From VRUE01 sp963718755 (lineage in GTDB: Bacteria > Actinomycetota > Thermoleophilia > Solirubrobacterales > 70-9): DNA of 64,000 bases. The notes below the pieces were generated by a model. The model did not search any database and was not told where the DNA came from. It worked only from the letters and a program-made list of their open reading frames with translations. The stretch spans positions 2,232,001-2,296,000 of the forward strand of contig OY970376.1 in the NCBI GenBank assembly GCA_963718755.1, written 5' to 3'. Each line of letters begins with the position of its first letter. Within the stretch, counting starts at the first letter, position 1. Made by a program: the position numbers and the translations under genes. This document shows, in pieces, positions 8,041 through 16,553 of this stretch.

Positions 8041-8096
8041 CTGCGCACCTTTGCAGATGGGGTGAGGGAGGTGCGATCCGGCAGCCGGCGAACGCA

Positions 8097-8414
8097 TCAG
8101 AAGAGCTGGGCGATCAGTACTCCAGCGGCGGCGGCGATCAACGTGATCGCGCCGGTCCAGCCGATCTGGATGATCGTTCGCTGGAGCGCCTGCATCTCGG
8201 CCACGAGCTGCTGCTTGTCGCCGCGCATCTCTTCGCGCACCTTGGCGAACTCAGCCCGCAGCTCCCTGCCCTGGCTCTTGATCTCGCCTGCGACTTTGTC
8301 GAAACGTTCATCGACCTTGTCCAAGCGTGCGTCGACCTGGTCGAAGCGTTTGTCCATCCGGTGGGATAGATCGTCGAGACGGTCGTCTGTCCAGCTCTGC
8401 CTCATCGCCTCCAT
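8097..8414 (-). CDS. Coiled-coil protein with C-terminal membrane anchor
   Basis: A 105-residue protein. Residues 10-75 form heptad-like repeats (MDKRFDQVDARLDKVDERFDK-type spacing) typical of a parallel coiled coil; residues 82-104 are a hydrophobic tail anchor. Proteins of this build are widespread and poorly characterised, often annotated DUF1640-like or as membrane-anchored coiled coils. It lies upstream of greA in the same direction with a 56-nt gap. Confidence 0.75.
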   Translation of the reverse strand: MEAMRQSWTDDRLDDLSHRMDKRFDQVDARLDKVDERFDKVAGEIKSQGRELRAEFAKVREEMRGDKQQLVAEMQALQRTIIQIGWTGAITLIAAAAGVLIAQLF

Positions 8415-8531
8415 GTCTCCAGGCTAGGGAACCAGGTGTGACGCGTGGGACACGAAAGTGTAACTCTTTGTCTCAGCAGACGAATGTCTGAGTAGGGCGG
8501 ATCGCGGCAGCCATGCTCTAAGGTCGGAGGC

Positions 8532-8813
8532 ACGGCCACTTGCACTCACATCGACTCGATCGAGTACCTCGAGCCGCCGGGCGAGATCGCGGGCTGCGAG
8601 GAGTGCTTGAGGCTGGGGATGAGTTGGGTGCATTTGCGGATGTGCCAGAGCTGCGGGCACATCGGCTGCTGCGACAACTCCCCGGGCAAACACGCCACCG
8701 CTCACTTCGCGGCCACTGCCCACCCGCTCATCCGCTCGGCCGAGCCGGGCGAGGATTGGAGCTGGTGCTACGTGGACGAGGCGATGTTCCGGCTTCGGCC
8801 CCCGCCGAGCTAG
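8532..8813 (+). CDS. UBP-type zinc finger protein, probable ACG start
   Basis: Encodes a compact zf-UBP (PF02148) domain protein of about 93 residues. The domain needs the N-terminal C-x-H (CTH) and C-x-x-C (CEEC) ligands, then CQSCGHIGCCDNSPGKHATAHF and a WSWCYVDE ending. These N-terminal ligands lie upstream of the first usable TTG (8607). In frame there is no ATG, GTG or TTG between the stop at 8493 and 8607. The family start position (M-A-T-C-T-H) falls on ACG at 8532, with AAGG eight bases upstream. The TTG at 8607 would yield a 68-residue protein without the first zinc ligands. In eukaryotes the fold binds ubiquitin tails; bacterial roles are unknown. Confidence 0.7.
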   Translation, partial: TATCTHIDSIEYLEPPGEIAGCEECLRLGMSWVHLRMCQSCGHIGCCDNSPGKHATAHFAATAHPLIRSAEPGEDWSWCYVDEAMFRLRPPPS

Positions 8814-9016
8814 TAGCGCAGGCTCTCGCAGGCGATCCCGTCGTCGTCGCCGTCGAGCCGGTGCGGATCGCGCCTCGGCCCGCCGTGGTTCTTGTAGAAG
8901 TTCTGGGCCGCTCGCCACGAGCGGAAGTCGGAGCAGTCCTTGTCGGCGGCCATGGCTGGGGCCGGAACCGCGAGACCAGCGGCTATCGCTCCCACTGCGA
9001 GCAATTTGATTCTCAA
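8810..9016 (-). CDS. Secreted excalibur calcium-binding domain protein
   Basis: A 68-residue protein: a signal peptide (residues 1-23, AAGLAVPAPAMAA then cleavage) followed by one excalibur domain, DKDCSDF near the start and LDGDDDGIACESL at the end, an EF-hand-like DxDxDG loop closed by a disulphide. The start is TTG at 9016, chosen because GGGAGGAA lies five bases upstream and the signal peptide begins exactly there. It converges on the UBP zinc finger gene, and the stop codons overlap. It probably acts outside the cell, perhaps at the cell surface. Confidence 0.8.
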   Translation of the reverse strand: MRIKLLAVGAIAAGLAVPAPAMAADKDCSDFRSWRAAQNFYKNHGGPRRDPHRLDGDDDGIACESLRY

Positions 9017-9087
9017 GGCGTTCCTCCCGTTGAGGGTTGCGAGGACCTTGAAAATACCTAATAGAAACCAATAAGCGTCAGTCCCGC

Positions 9088-10932
9088 TCAGTCGGGAGTG
9101 ACGATGGCGAAGCCGGGGTCGGGCTCGTCGAGCAGGCCGAGCAGCTCGCCGAACTTCATCCCGTCGCCCTCGATCCGCAGGCGGCCGCTCTCCGCGAGCG
9201 GCCCGATTGAATCCCGGTCGAGCAATAGCTGGTTGAGGCCGGCGCGGTCGACGTGCAGGGCGGCTTCGGCAGTGGGGTCGTGTTGGCCGGCGCGGTGGCG
9301 GAGCACCCCGTTGCGCACAGTCAGGGCGTGCTCCTCGTCGGGGTCGGTGATAACCCAGTCGATCCGCAGCTCCACCTCCCAGGCGCGCGGTCCGTCGAGT
9401 CGGATCGCCATCGCGTCGAGCAGCTGCGCCACCGAGAGGTTGGCGACGATGTCGGGAGGGGCTGCCGCAGTCGGGGTGCCGCCGATCCCTCCGCGCAACT
9501 CCTTCGCACCCATCAGGAAGAAGTTGCGCCAGGTCGCGTTCTCGGCCCCGTAGCCGAGCTGCTCCAGTGCCTCGGCCTGCAGCTCTCTCGCCGCTTCGTT
9601 CTCTGGCTCGGCAAAGACGACATGGTTGACGACCTCGGCGACCCAGCGGTAGTCGCCCTGCTCGAACGAGTGGCGCGCTTTCTCCAGCACCGCCTCGGCG
9701 CCGCCCATGAACTCGACGTAGCGGCGTGCCGCCTCGACCGGAGGGTGCTCCCAGAGGTGGGCCGGGTTGCCGTCGAACCAGCCCATGTAGCGCTGGTAGA
9801 TCGCCTTCGTGTTGTGGCTGACCGAGCCGTAGAACTCGCGGCAGTGCCACTCGCCGGCTAGGCTCGGTGGCAGCTCGATCAGCTCGGCGATCTCCGGCCC
9901 GGTGTAGCCCTTGTTCAGCAGCCGCAGGGTCTGGTCGTGCAGGTAGGTGTAGAGGTCGCGCTGCTTTTCCAGCAGGTCGACGATCCGCTCGCTTCCCCAG
10001 CAGGCCCAGTGGTGGCCGCTGAAGAGGACGTCGGACTCGGCGCCGAAGAGCTCGATCGCCTCGTCGAGGTAGTGGGCCCAGACGCGCGGATCGCGCACCA
10101 GGGCGCCGCGCGGGGTGAGGATGTTGTGCATCGAGCGGGCGACGTTGTCGGCGACGCAGAGCACCTTTGCCTCTGGAAAGTGGATGTTCATCGCGGCCGG
10201 CGCCTCGGTGCCGGGGGTGAGCTGGAAGCTCATCCGCACCCCGTCGACGACCTCGGTCTGACCGGTTCGGTTGATCTCGACCGTGGGCGGGATCAGCGTG
10301 ATCGTCCCCAGCGAGGTGGTCTGCCCGAGGCCGGAGCCAAGCTGTCCCTCCGGGCCGCGCTCGAGCAGCGCCCCGTACATGTAGCCGGCGCGGCGCCCCA
10401 TCGCCGTGCCGGCGAAGACGTTCTCGCTGACCGCGTGATGGAGGAAGCCGGCTGGGGCCAGGACCGGAATCTGCCTCGCCTCGATCTCCTCGGCGGAGAC
10501 GACGCCCCTGGCGCCGCCGAAGTGATCGACGTGGCTATGGGTGTAGATCAGGCCGCTGACCGGCCGATCGCCGCGGTGCTCGCGGTAGAGGGCGAGTGCC
10601 GCTGCCGCGGTCTCGGCCGAGACCAGTGGGTCGATCACGACGATCCCGTCGTCCCCCTCGACCACATGCATGTTGGAGAGGTCGAAGCCACGCAGTTGGT
10701 AGAAGCCGGGTGCCAGCTCGAAGAGGCCGGCGATCCGGGTCAGTTGGCTCTGCCGCCAGAGGTTGGGATGAGCGGTGTCGGGTGGCTCCCCGTCGAGGAA
10801 GTCGTAGGAGCGCAGGTCCCAGACCGTGCGCCCGTCCTCGTCCTCGACCACGGGTGGATCGAATGGCGCTATCAGGCCGCGGCGTGCCTCCTCGAAGTCC
10901 CGCTCGTCCTCCACGATCGCGCAGTTTCCCAC
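9088..10932 (-). CDS. Alkyl sulfatase (SdsA/BDS1-type metallo-beta-lactamase fold)
   Basis: A 614-residue enzyme expected to hydrolyse primary alkyl sulfates such as SDS to alcohol and sulfate. The metallo-beta-lactamase domain shows THSHVDHFGG (about residues 142-151) and the later ADNVARSMHNILTPRGALVRD stretch typical of this family; the C-terminal part has the dimerisation helix region and an SCP2-like domain. No signal peptide is obvious, unlike some secreted members. Length is normal (about 620-660). GTG at 10932 is the first start; a GTG six codons in is an alternative. It sits downstream of the alkaline phosphatase, separated by a strong hairpin, so the two are probably separate transcripts. 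Confidence 0.88.
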   Translation of the reverse strand: MGNCAIVEDERDFEEARRGLIAPFDPPVVEDEDGRTVWDLRSYDFLDGEPPDTAHPNLWRQSQLTRIAGLFELAPGFYQLRGFDLSNMHVVEGDDGIVVIDPLVSAETAAAALALYREHRGDRPVSGLIYTHSHVDHFGGARGVVSAEEIEARQIPVLAPAGFLHHAVSENVFAGTAMGRRAGYMYGALLERGPEGQLGSGLGQTTSLGTITLIPPTVEINRTGQTEVVDGVRMSFQLTPGTEAPAAMNIHFPEAKVLCVADNVARSMHNILTPRGALVRDPRVWAHYLDEAIELFGAESDVLFSGHHWACWGSERIVDLLEKQRDLYTYLHDQTLRLLNKGYTGPEIAELIELPPSLAGEWHCREFYGSVSHNTKAIYQRYMGWFDGNPAHLWEHPPVEAARRYVEFMGGAEAVLEKARHSFEQGDYRWVAEVVNHVVFAEPENEAARELQAEALEQLGYGAENATWRNFFLMGAKELRGGIGGTPTAAAPPDIVANLSVAQLLDAMAIRLDGPRAWEVELRIDWVITDPDEEHALTVRNGVLRHRAGQHDPTAEAALHVDRAGLNQLLLDRDSIGPLAESGRLRIEGDGMKFGELLGLLDEPDPGFAIVTPD

Positions 10933-10944
10933 CCCGGAACGCGC

Positions 10945-10970
10945 GAAGGCCCCGCGGCTGCGGGGCCTTC
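10945..10970 (-). terminator. Strong GC hairpin after alkaline phosphatase
   Basis: GAAGGCCCCGC (10945-10955) pairs perfectly with GCGGGGCCTTC (10960-10970) around a GGCT loop: an 11-bp stem. It lies 21 nt beyond the phosphatase stop and 12 nt before the alkyl sulfatase start. It has no U-tract, as is common in GC-rich actinobacteria. Confidence 0.7.
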
Positions 10971-10991
10971 GTCGTCGGTGGCGTGGTCGGA

Positions 10992-12383
10992 CTAGTGACC
11001 GATCAGGGTCTGGAACAGATCGGTCTGGTCGTTGACTCCCATGATGTTGGTGGCCTGCGGGCCGATCGCCGCCACTGGCACACGGGCGCCGGTGTGGGTC
11101 TGGCCAGAGGCGGTTTTGCCCGTCGCGTAAGAAACGCGGATCGGGTAGCCGTCAGCCGTTTCCAGCGTCGCGTAGAAGCCGGGCGTGTCCTGGTTGGCGC
11201 CGACGATCTGGCTCGTGTGCGAGTGGTCGGCGGTGATCACGACGAGGGTGTCCTCGTGATCCTCCTGGTATTCCAGAGCGACGCCGACGGCTTTGTCGAA
11301 GGCGAGGTTCTCGCCGATCTGGCCGCAGACGTCCGAGGCGTGATCGCGCTTGTCGATCGAGGCCCCCTCGACCTGGAGGAAGAAGCCCTTGCGGTTCTCC
11401 AGCAGGTCGATCGCCTTGTCGGTCATCGCCGCCAGGCTCGGCTCGTTCGCCGGGCGGTTGGTCTCGTCGCAGCGGACGTTGGCCCCGCCTGCCCCTGGCG
11501 TCGTCGCCGCGATCAGCGGTTTGAACTCGGTGGTCATGTTGCTGGGGGTGAAGAGGCCGAGCACCGGGCCTTTGCTCAGCGAGCCGACGGCGCTCAGCTC
11601 ATCGGCCGTCTGCACGTAGCGGTAGCCCTTCGTCTGGGCGTAGTCGATCACCGTTTTGGTGCTCGAGTCGAGCGTCTGCAGGTAGCGGTTGCGGCCGCCG
11701 CCGAGGTTGACGTCGAGCAGGTGGTCGACCTGCTGCTCGGCGATCGAGCCGAGCCCTCCGACTCCCTTGGCCTCCGAGGCGCAGATCGTGCGGGTGTCCG
11801 CCGGTCCCTGGCAGGCCCTCTGGGACATGTGGGAGGAAGGTGCTGCCGGAGTCGCATCGGTGATCTCCGCCGTGGAGACGTTGCCGACCCGCATGCCGCG
11901 TTTGTCGGCGATCTCGAACGTGGTCGTGAAGCCGGCATTGGAGCCGGGGATGTTCTCGGCGGCGCTGGGGCCCTGTGAGAGGCGGGCGTCGATCGTCTTC
12001 TTGCCCGTCGACCACGCGGTCGCGGTCGGCGCCGAGTCGGGCACGTAGTTGGGCGGGTACTCGGGGCCGGGGCCGGCAGAGAGGCCGTAGGTGATCAGCT
12101 CGCCGGAGAAGGGAAGCGTCTCCATGTTCAGCGTTCCCTCGGCGCCGACGCCGTAGTAGCGCGCCAGGGTGATCTCGCTGTCGCCCATGCCGTCGCCGAT
12201 CAGCAGGATCACGTTCTCCGGCTTGTCGGAGTCGATCAGCCGCTTGATCTGCTTCGAGTTGTCTCCGTCGTCGTCTCCCCAGCCGCTCCAGCCGCGGTGG
12301 GCGCCGGCGGCGGCGCTGCCGGCGACGATCACCGCCAGCACCAGCACGGTGAAGAGCCCGAGGTGCCTCGCTCTGCCTCGCAT
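10992..12383 (-). CDS. Secreted alkaline phosphatase (PhoA-type)
   Basis: A 463-residue phosphomonoesterase of the PhoA family with an N-terminal signal peptide (residues 1-28). The metal site IGDGMGDSE and the nucleophile motif DSAPTATAWSTGKKT (serine phosphorylated during catalysis) are present, as are the later ADHSHTSQ and THTGARVPVAAIGP metal-ligand segments. An Asp/Gly-rich linker follows the signal peptide. Release of inorganic phosphate outside the cell is the expected role. Four tandem 11-nt repeats resembling a PHO box lie about 100 nt upstream, fitting induction by phosphate starvation. Confidence 0.92.
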   Translation of the reverse strand: MRGRARHLGLFTVLVLAVIVAGSAAAGAHRGWSGWGDDDGDNSKQIKRLIDSDKPENVILLIGDGMGDSEITLARYYGVGAEGTLNMETLPFSGELITYGLSAGPGPEYPPNYVPDSAPTATAWSTGKKTIDARLSQGPSAAENIPGSNAGFTTTFEIADKRGMRVGNVSTAEITDATPAAPSSHMSQRACQGPADTRTICASEAKGVGGLGSIAEQQVDHLLDVNLGGGRNRYLQTLDSSTKTVIDYAQTKGYRYVQTADELSAVGSLSKGPVLGLFTPSNMTTEFKPLIAATTPGAGGANVRCDETNRPANEPSLAAMTDKAIDLLENRKGFFLQVEGASIDKRDHASDVCGQIGENLAFDKAVGVALEYQEDHEDTLVVITADHSHTSQIVGANQDTPGFYATLETADGYPIRVSYATGKTASGQTHTGARVPVAAIGPQATNIMGVNDQTDLFQTLIGH

Positions 12384-12486
12384 CGATGTTTCTCCTTTTC
12401 GTTCGGACGAGATCCGGTCGGATCCGCAGCAAACCTATGAAGGGCAGATCGGCCTCCTGCTAAAGGCTGGTTGCCGGATCGATACA

Positions 12487-12530
12487 GAGCGGTGACGGAG
12501 CTGCTACGCAGAGGTGAACGAGGTGCTAAC
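12487..12530 (-). promoter_or_regulatory. Candidate PHO box (PhoP-binding direct repeats)
   Basis: Read on the minus strand, four consecutive 11-nt units precede the alkaline phosphatase: GTTAGCACCTC (12530-12520), GTTCACCTCTG (12519-12509), CGTAGCAGCTC (12508-12498), CGTCACCGCTC (12497-12487). Actinobacterial PhoP binds tandem 11-nt repeats with a GTTCACC core; unit two matches exactly and unit four at five of seven positions. Spacing and target gene both fit. Confidence 0.55.
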
Positions 12531-13713
12531 CGCGGGTCAACCGCGGGGCGGGGCGGTACGCGTCTCCGTGCCACCTCTGCAGCTCCTCCAGCAGGCGTGT
12601 GGCGCGCTCGGCGCCGATCATCTCGGTCAGCTCCAGTGGGCCGCGGGGCCAGTTGAAGCCGAGTCGCATCGCCGTGTCCATGTCGGCCGGAGAGCCCACT
12701 TCCTCTTCGAGGGCAAATGCGGCCTCGTTGGCGATCTGGGTCAGGAGACGTGGGAGGACCGTCGGTGCGGCTGGGTCGATCTTCGCCAGCTCGGCGTGGT
12801 CGAGCGTCGGCGCTTCGATGCCAAGATCGGGATCCGGCTGCCGGTGCGGGCCATCGCCGTATTCGTAGAAGCCCCTCCCGCTCTTGCGTCCCAGGTGGCC
12901 TTCGCCGACCATTCGTTCCTGGACCGGGCTTGGGCGCCAGCGCTCCGGTTCGCCCCCCTGGTGGTAGAAGGAACGGGCGACGCCGAGATTGACGTCGAGG
13001 CCGATCAGGTCGATCAGCTCGAACGGTCCCATGCGAAAGCCGCCACCGATGCGGACGACGCGGTCGATCGTCTCGGCATCGGCGACGCCCTCGGCGAGCA
13101 TCCGCAGCGACTCGAGGCTGAAGGGGCGGGCAAGCCGGTTGGCGATGAAGCCAGGGCTGTCCTTGGCGCGGATCGGAGTCCGTCCCATGCGACGGCTGGC
13201 CTCGGTGGTGGCATTGAGGGCTGCGGGGCCCGAGCTTTCGGTGGCCACCACCTCGACCAGCCTCATCAGGGCGGGGGGATTGAAGAAGTGCATGCCGACA
13301 ACACGCTCGGGACCGGGGATGCCTTCGCCGATCGCGGCTACCGGCAGCGATGAGGTGTTGGTTGCCAAGATTGCGCTCGACCCGCAGGTCTCGGCAAGGG
13401 CGGCGAAAAGGCCTCGCTTCAAATCGAGGTCCTCTGGCGCCGCCTCGACGACCAGATCGCATTCGCCCAGCTCCTCGAAGTGTGCCGCTGCACCGGCACG
13501 GGCGCTTGCCTCTTCGGCCTCTGACTCGCTCCAGAGGCCCTTGGCGATGCCCTTCGTCAGGGCTGTTCGCATCCGCTCGATTCCGGTCTCCAGCGCTGCC
13601 GGAACGGGATCGTGCAGGCGCGTCTCATAGCCGCCCAGCGCCGCGATCTGGGCAATCCCTGCACCCATCGTGCCGGCGCCGACGACGCCGACCCGCTCGA
13701 CGCTCACGCTCAT
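12526..13713 (-). CDS. 3-hydroxyacyl-CoA dehydrogenase
   Basis: A 395-residue NAD-dependent enzyme that oxidises 3-hydroxyacyl-CoA to 3-ketoacyl-CoA in beta-oxidation. N-terminal Rossmann motif GAGTMGAGIAQ (11-21), the VVEAAPEDLDLK stretch, and the catalytic His segment GMHFFNPP...LVEVV are clear; two C-terminal helical domains follow (the second ends near LRLGFNWPRGPLEL). The tandem C-terminal domains make it longer than the 280-residue PaaH/Hbd type. Its ATG overlaps the stop of the enoyl-CoA hydratase gene, so the two steps are translationally coupled. Confidence 0.92.
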   Translation of the reverse strand: MSVSVERVGVVGAGTMGAGIAQIAALGGYETRLHDPVPAALETGIERMRTALTKGIAKGLWSESEAEEASARAGAAAHFEELGECDLVVEAAPEDLDLKRGLFAALAETCGSSAILATNTSSLPVAAIGEGIPGPERVVGMHFFNPPALMRLVEVVATESSGPAALNATTEASRRMGRTPIRAKDSPGFIANRLARPFSLESLRMLAEGVADAETIDRVVRIGGGFRMGPFELIDLIGLDVNLGVARSFYHQGGEPERWRPSPVQERMVGEGHLGRKSGRGFYEYGDGPHRQPDPDLGIEAPTLDHAELAKIDPAAPTVLPRLLTQIANEAAFALEEEVGSPADMDTAMRLGFNWPRGPLELTEMIGAERATRLLEELQRWHGDAYRPAPRLTRG

Positions 13714-14480
13714 TTCCCCTCGAACTTCGGCTCTCGCTTCTCGAGGAAGGCCTGCATGCCCTCGATCCGGTCCTCGGTCGCCATCGCGATCTCATAGAGA
13801 CGACGCTCGTTCTCGAGCCCGGCCGAGAGCGCGGTCTCCTCCGCGGCGAGCACGGCTTGCTTGCCGAGGCGGACAGCGATCGGCGGCCGCTCGGCGACGG
13901 TGCGGGCCAGCTCCATCGCCTCCTCCAGCCAGCGGTTCTTCTTCGCCACTCTGTTGACCAGGCCCATCTCATGCGCCATGTCAGCGTCGAACTGGCGGCC
14001 GGTGATCACGTACTCCATCGCCAGCTGCTTGCCCAGGACTCGTGCGAGGCGCTGGGTGCCGCCGCCGCCGGGGATGATCCCGAGGGTTATCTCGGGCTGG
14101 CCGAAGCGGGCCGTGTCGGAGGCGACGATCATGTCGCAGGCCAGCGCCAGCTCACAGCCGCCGCCAAGGGCGAAGCCGGAGACCGCCGCGACGAGCGGGG
14201 TCTTGATCGCGGCGACGCGGCGCCAGAAGGAGGCCGAGGGGTGACTGAGCGCCTCGGCGAAGCTGCGTTCGCTGAGCGCCTTGATGTCGGCGCCCGCGGC
14301 GAAGACCTGATCGGAGCCGGCGAGGACAATGCAGCGGACCTCGGGATCGGGGTCGAGCCGCTCGAGCTCGGCGGCGAGCGTCTCCATCACCTCGGGCGAG
14401 AGGGCGTTGCGCGCCTCGGGCCGGTTGAGGCGCAGCAGCGCGACGTGGCCGTCGCGCGAGCTCTCGACCAGGTCGCTCAT
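13710..14480 (-). CDS. Enoyl-CoA hydratase
   Basis: A 256-residue crotonase that hydrates 2-enoyl-CoA. The oxyanion-hole segment AGADIKALSE and the GFALGGGCELALACDM signature are present, with the downstream LGIIPGGGGTQRL region carrying the second conserved acidic/Gly pattern. Typical hexamer-forming length. It overlaps 3-hydroxyacyl-CoA dehydrogenase by 4 nt and follows the acyl-CoA dehydrogenase by 10 nt, making consecutive beta-oxidation steps in one operon. Confidence 0.93.
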   Translation of the reverse strand: MSDLVESSRDGHVALLRLNRPEARNALSPEVMETLAAELERLDPDPEVRCIVLAGSDQVFAAGADIKALSERSFAEALSHPSASFWRRVAAIKTPLVAAVSGFALGGGCELALACDMIVASDTARFGQPEITLGIIPGGGGTQRLARVLGKQLAMEYVITGRQFDADMAHEMGLVNRVAKKNRWLEEAMELARTVAERPPIAVRLGKQAVLAAEETALSAGLENERRLYEIAMATEDRIEGMQAFLEKREPKFEGK

Positions 14481-14490
14481 TCGTCAGCCC

Positions 14491-15660
14491 CTATTCCGCC
14501 TCGAGCGGGGTCATCGCGTTGATCCCCGTGGCGGAGCGGCCGATGATCAGCTTCTGGATCTGCGAGGTGCCCTCATAGAGGGTCGTCACCCGCGCGTCGC
14601 GCAGGTAGCGCTCGACCGGGTAGTCATCGACGTAACCCGCGCCGCCGTGCACCTGGATCGCCAGGTTGGCGCACTCGACCGCGGCCTCGGTGGCGTGGAG
14701 CTTGGCGACCGAGGTCTCCAGCGTGTTCGGCGCCCCTTCGTCCTTCAGTAGACCGGCGCGGTAGACCAGCATCCGCGAGGCGTCGCGCTTGACGATCATG
14801 TCGGCGATCATCTCCTGCACGAGCTGGAAGCGGGCCAGCGGCACGCCGAATTGCTTGCGCTCTTTGGAGTAGGCGACCGAGGCGTCGACGCAGCCGTCGC
14901 AGATGCCGACGCAGCCGGCGGCGACGCTGTAGCGGCCGTTGTCGAGGGCGCTCATCGCGACCTTGAAGCCGTCGCCGATTTCACCCAGCATCGCGTCCTC
15001 GCCGACCTCGACCGAGTCGAGCGAGAGCTCGGCGGTGTCGGAGGAGCGCAGGCCGAGCTTGCCGTGGATCTCCTGCGAGGTGAAGCCCTCGCTGGCGGTG
15101 GGGACGAGGAAGCAGGCGAGGCCGCGGTGTTTCTTCTCGGGGTCGGTCTGGGCGAAGATCAGCGCCACCTCGGAGAAGTTGCCGAGCGAGATCCACATCT
15201 TCTGGCCGCTGATCGACCAGCCGGAGTCGGTCTTGGTCGCCCGGGTGCGCAGGTTGGCGGCGTCGGAGCCGGTGTCGGGCTCGGTCAGGCCGAAGCAGCC
15301 GAGCGCCTCGCCCGAGCAGAGCCGCGGCAGCCACTTCTGCTTCTGCTCCTCGGTGCCCCACTTCTCGATCGAGCCGGCGACCAGCGAGGTCTGCACCGAA
15401 ACGACGGTGCGGGCGGAGGAGTCGGCGCGACCGACCTGCTCGACGATCAGGCCGTAGCCCATGTAGTCGAGGCCGCGGCCGCCGTACTGCTCGGCGACCG
15501 GCGCGCCCAGGTAGCCGACCTCACCCAGCTTGCTCGCCAGCTCGCGGTCGAAGCGGGCGGCGCGGTCGTTGTCGCGCACCCGCGGCAGGATCTCGCGGTC
15601 GGCGAATTCGCGCGCCGCCTCGGAGATCAGGCGCTGCTCGTCGGTCAACTGGAAGTCCAT
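14491..15660 (-). CDS. Acyl-CoA dehydrogenase
   Basis: A 389-residue FAD enzyme introducing the 2,3 double bond in acyl-CoA. Features: CFGLTEPDTGSDA and WISLGNFSEVALIFA (FAD/substrate contacts), a QIHGGAGYVDDYPVERYLRDARV segment, and the catalytic Glu in TTLYEGTSQIQK near the C terminus. Chain-length preference is not readable. It sits between the aminotransferase and the hydratase with 10-nt gaps. Confidence 0.93.
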   Translation of the reverse strand: MDFQLTDEQRLISEAAREFADREILPRVRDNDRAARFDRELASKLGEVGYLGAPVAEQYGGRGLDYMGYGLIVEQVGRADSSARTVVSVQTSLVAGSIEKWGTEEQKQKWLPRLCSGEALGCFGLTEPDTGSDAANLRTRATKTDSGWSISGQKMWISLGNFSEVALIFAQTDPEKKHRGLACFLVPTASEGFTSQEIHGKLGLRSSDTAELSLDSVEVGEDAMLGEIGDGFKVAMSALDNGRYSVAAGCVGICDGCVDASVAYSKERKQFGVPLARFQLVQEMIADMIVKRDASRMLVYRAGLLKDEGAPNTLETSVAKLHATEAAVECANLAIQVHGGAGYVDDYPVERYLRDARVTTLYEGTSQIQKLIIGRSATGINAMTPLEAE

Positions 15661-15670
15661 CTCGCTCCTT

Positions 15671-16477
15671 CTAGTCGTTCGTGGTTCGAAGCTCGCGCCC
15701 CAGGGTCTCCGCGAACGCCTCCTGGGCTTCGCGCGTACGGGGGCCCGGCACCTCGGGCAATGAGCTGCCGTCGATCGAAGCGACCGCCTGGATCTCCCGC
15801 GTGGTCGAGGCGAGGAAGGCCTCCTGCGCGGCGCGCAGGTCTGCGACCGGCCAGGCGCCCTCCTCGACCTCCAAGGCCTTGACCAGCCGGTCGCGGGTGA
15901 TCGACTCCAGCACGCCGACGTCGAGGGCCGGCGTCCGCAGCGATCCCTGCGGCGAGACCCAGAAGATCGCCGAGGTGGGTGGCTCCAGCACCGTCCCGTC
16001 GGGTTTGACCAGGACCGCCTCGTCGGCGCCCTGCGCCTGCGCCAGCCGGGTCGCCTGCATGTTGGCGGCGTAAGAGAGCGACTTGACCCCGGTGAGGATC
16101 ACGCTCGGGGAGTAGGTGACGGTGGCGAGGCCGAGCGTCTCGGCATGGTCCGGGATCGGCTCGACCGCGGCGATGCGGCGGCCGCCACGGGTGACGATCA
16201 GGCGCAGCTGCCCGTCGGGCCCGCCGGCCTCGGCCAAGAGGGCAGTGATCTCCCGCTCCAGCGCGGCGCGGTCGAACTCGAGCTGAATCGCGGCGGCCGA
16301 GCGCTCGAGCCGGTCGAGGTGGTCACCGAGGGCGAAGGGCCGGCCCTCGTAGAGCCGGATCACCTCGAAGGCACCGTCGCCGCGGTAGAGGCCGTCGTCC
16401 TTCATCGGCACCATCGCCTCGGCAGTGGGAGTCACCTGCCCGTCCACGCTTGCGAGTTCTTTGAGCTCCGTCGTCAT
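15671..16477 (-). CDS. Class IV PLP aminotransferase (branched-chain aminotransferase / ADC lyase family)
   Basis: A 268-residue fold-type IV PLP protein. The lysine is expected in the SYAANMQATRLAQAQGADEAV stretch (Schiff-base Lys in KSLSYA, about residue 140), and EPPTSAIFW corresponds to the conserved E-xx-xxN-hF phosphate-binding loop. The family covers branched-chain and D-amino acid aminotransferases and 4-amino-4-deoxychorismate lyase; sequence alone does not separate them. It is embedded in a beta-oxidation operon (10 nt from acyl-CoA dehydrogenase), which could mean branched-chain amino-acid breakdown. Confidence 0.82.
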   Translation of the reverse strand: MTTELKELASVDGQVTPTAEAMVPMKDDGLYRGDGAFEVIRLYEGRPFALGDHLDRLERSAAAIQLEFDRAALEREITALLAEAGGPDGQLRLIVTRGGRRIAAVEPIPDHAETLGLATVTYSPSVILTGVKSLSYAANMQATRLAQAQGADEAVLVKPDGTVLEPPTSAIFWVSPQGSLRTPALDVGVLESITRDRLVKALEVEEGAWPVADLRAAQEAFLASTTREIQAVASIDGSSLPEVPGPRTREAQEAFAETLGRELRTTND

Positions 16478-16553
16478 TGCCGCGCGAGGCTACCTGAGGG
16501 GATTCGCGGCATGCGATCCGCCGCGTGTCGCCCCCTGAGCACTTCTCCCCCAC

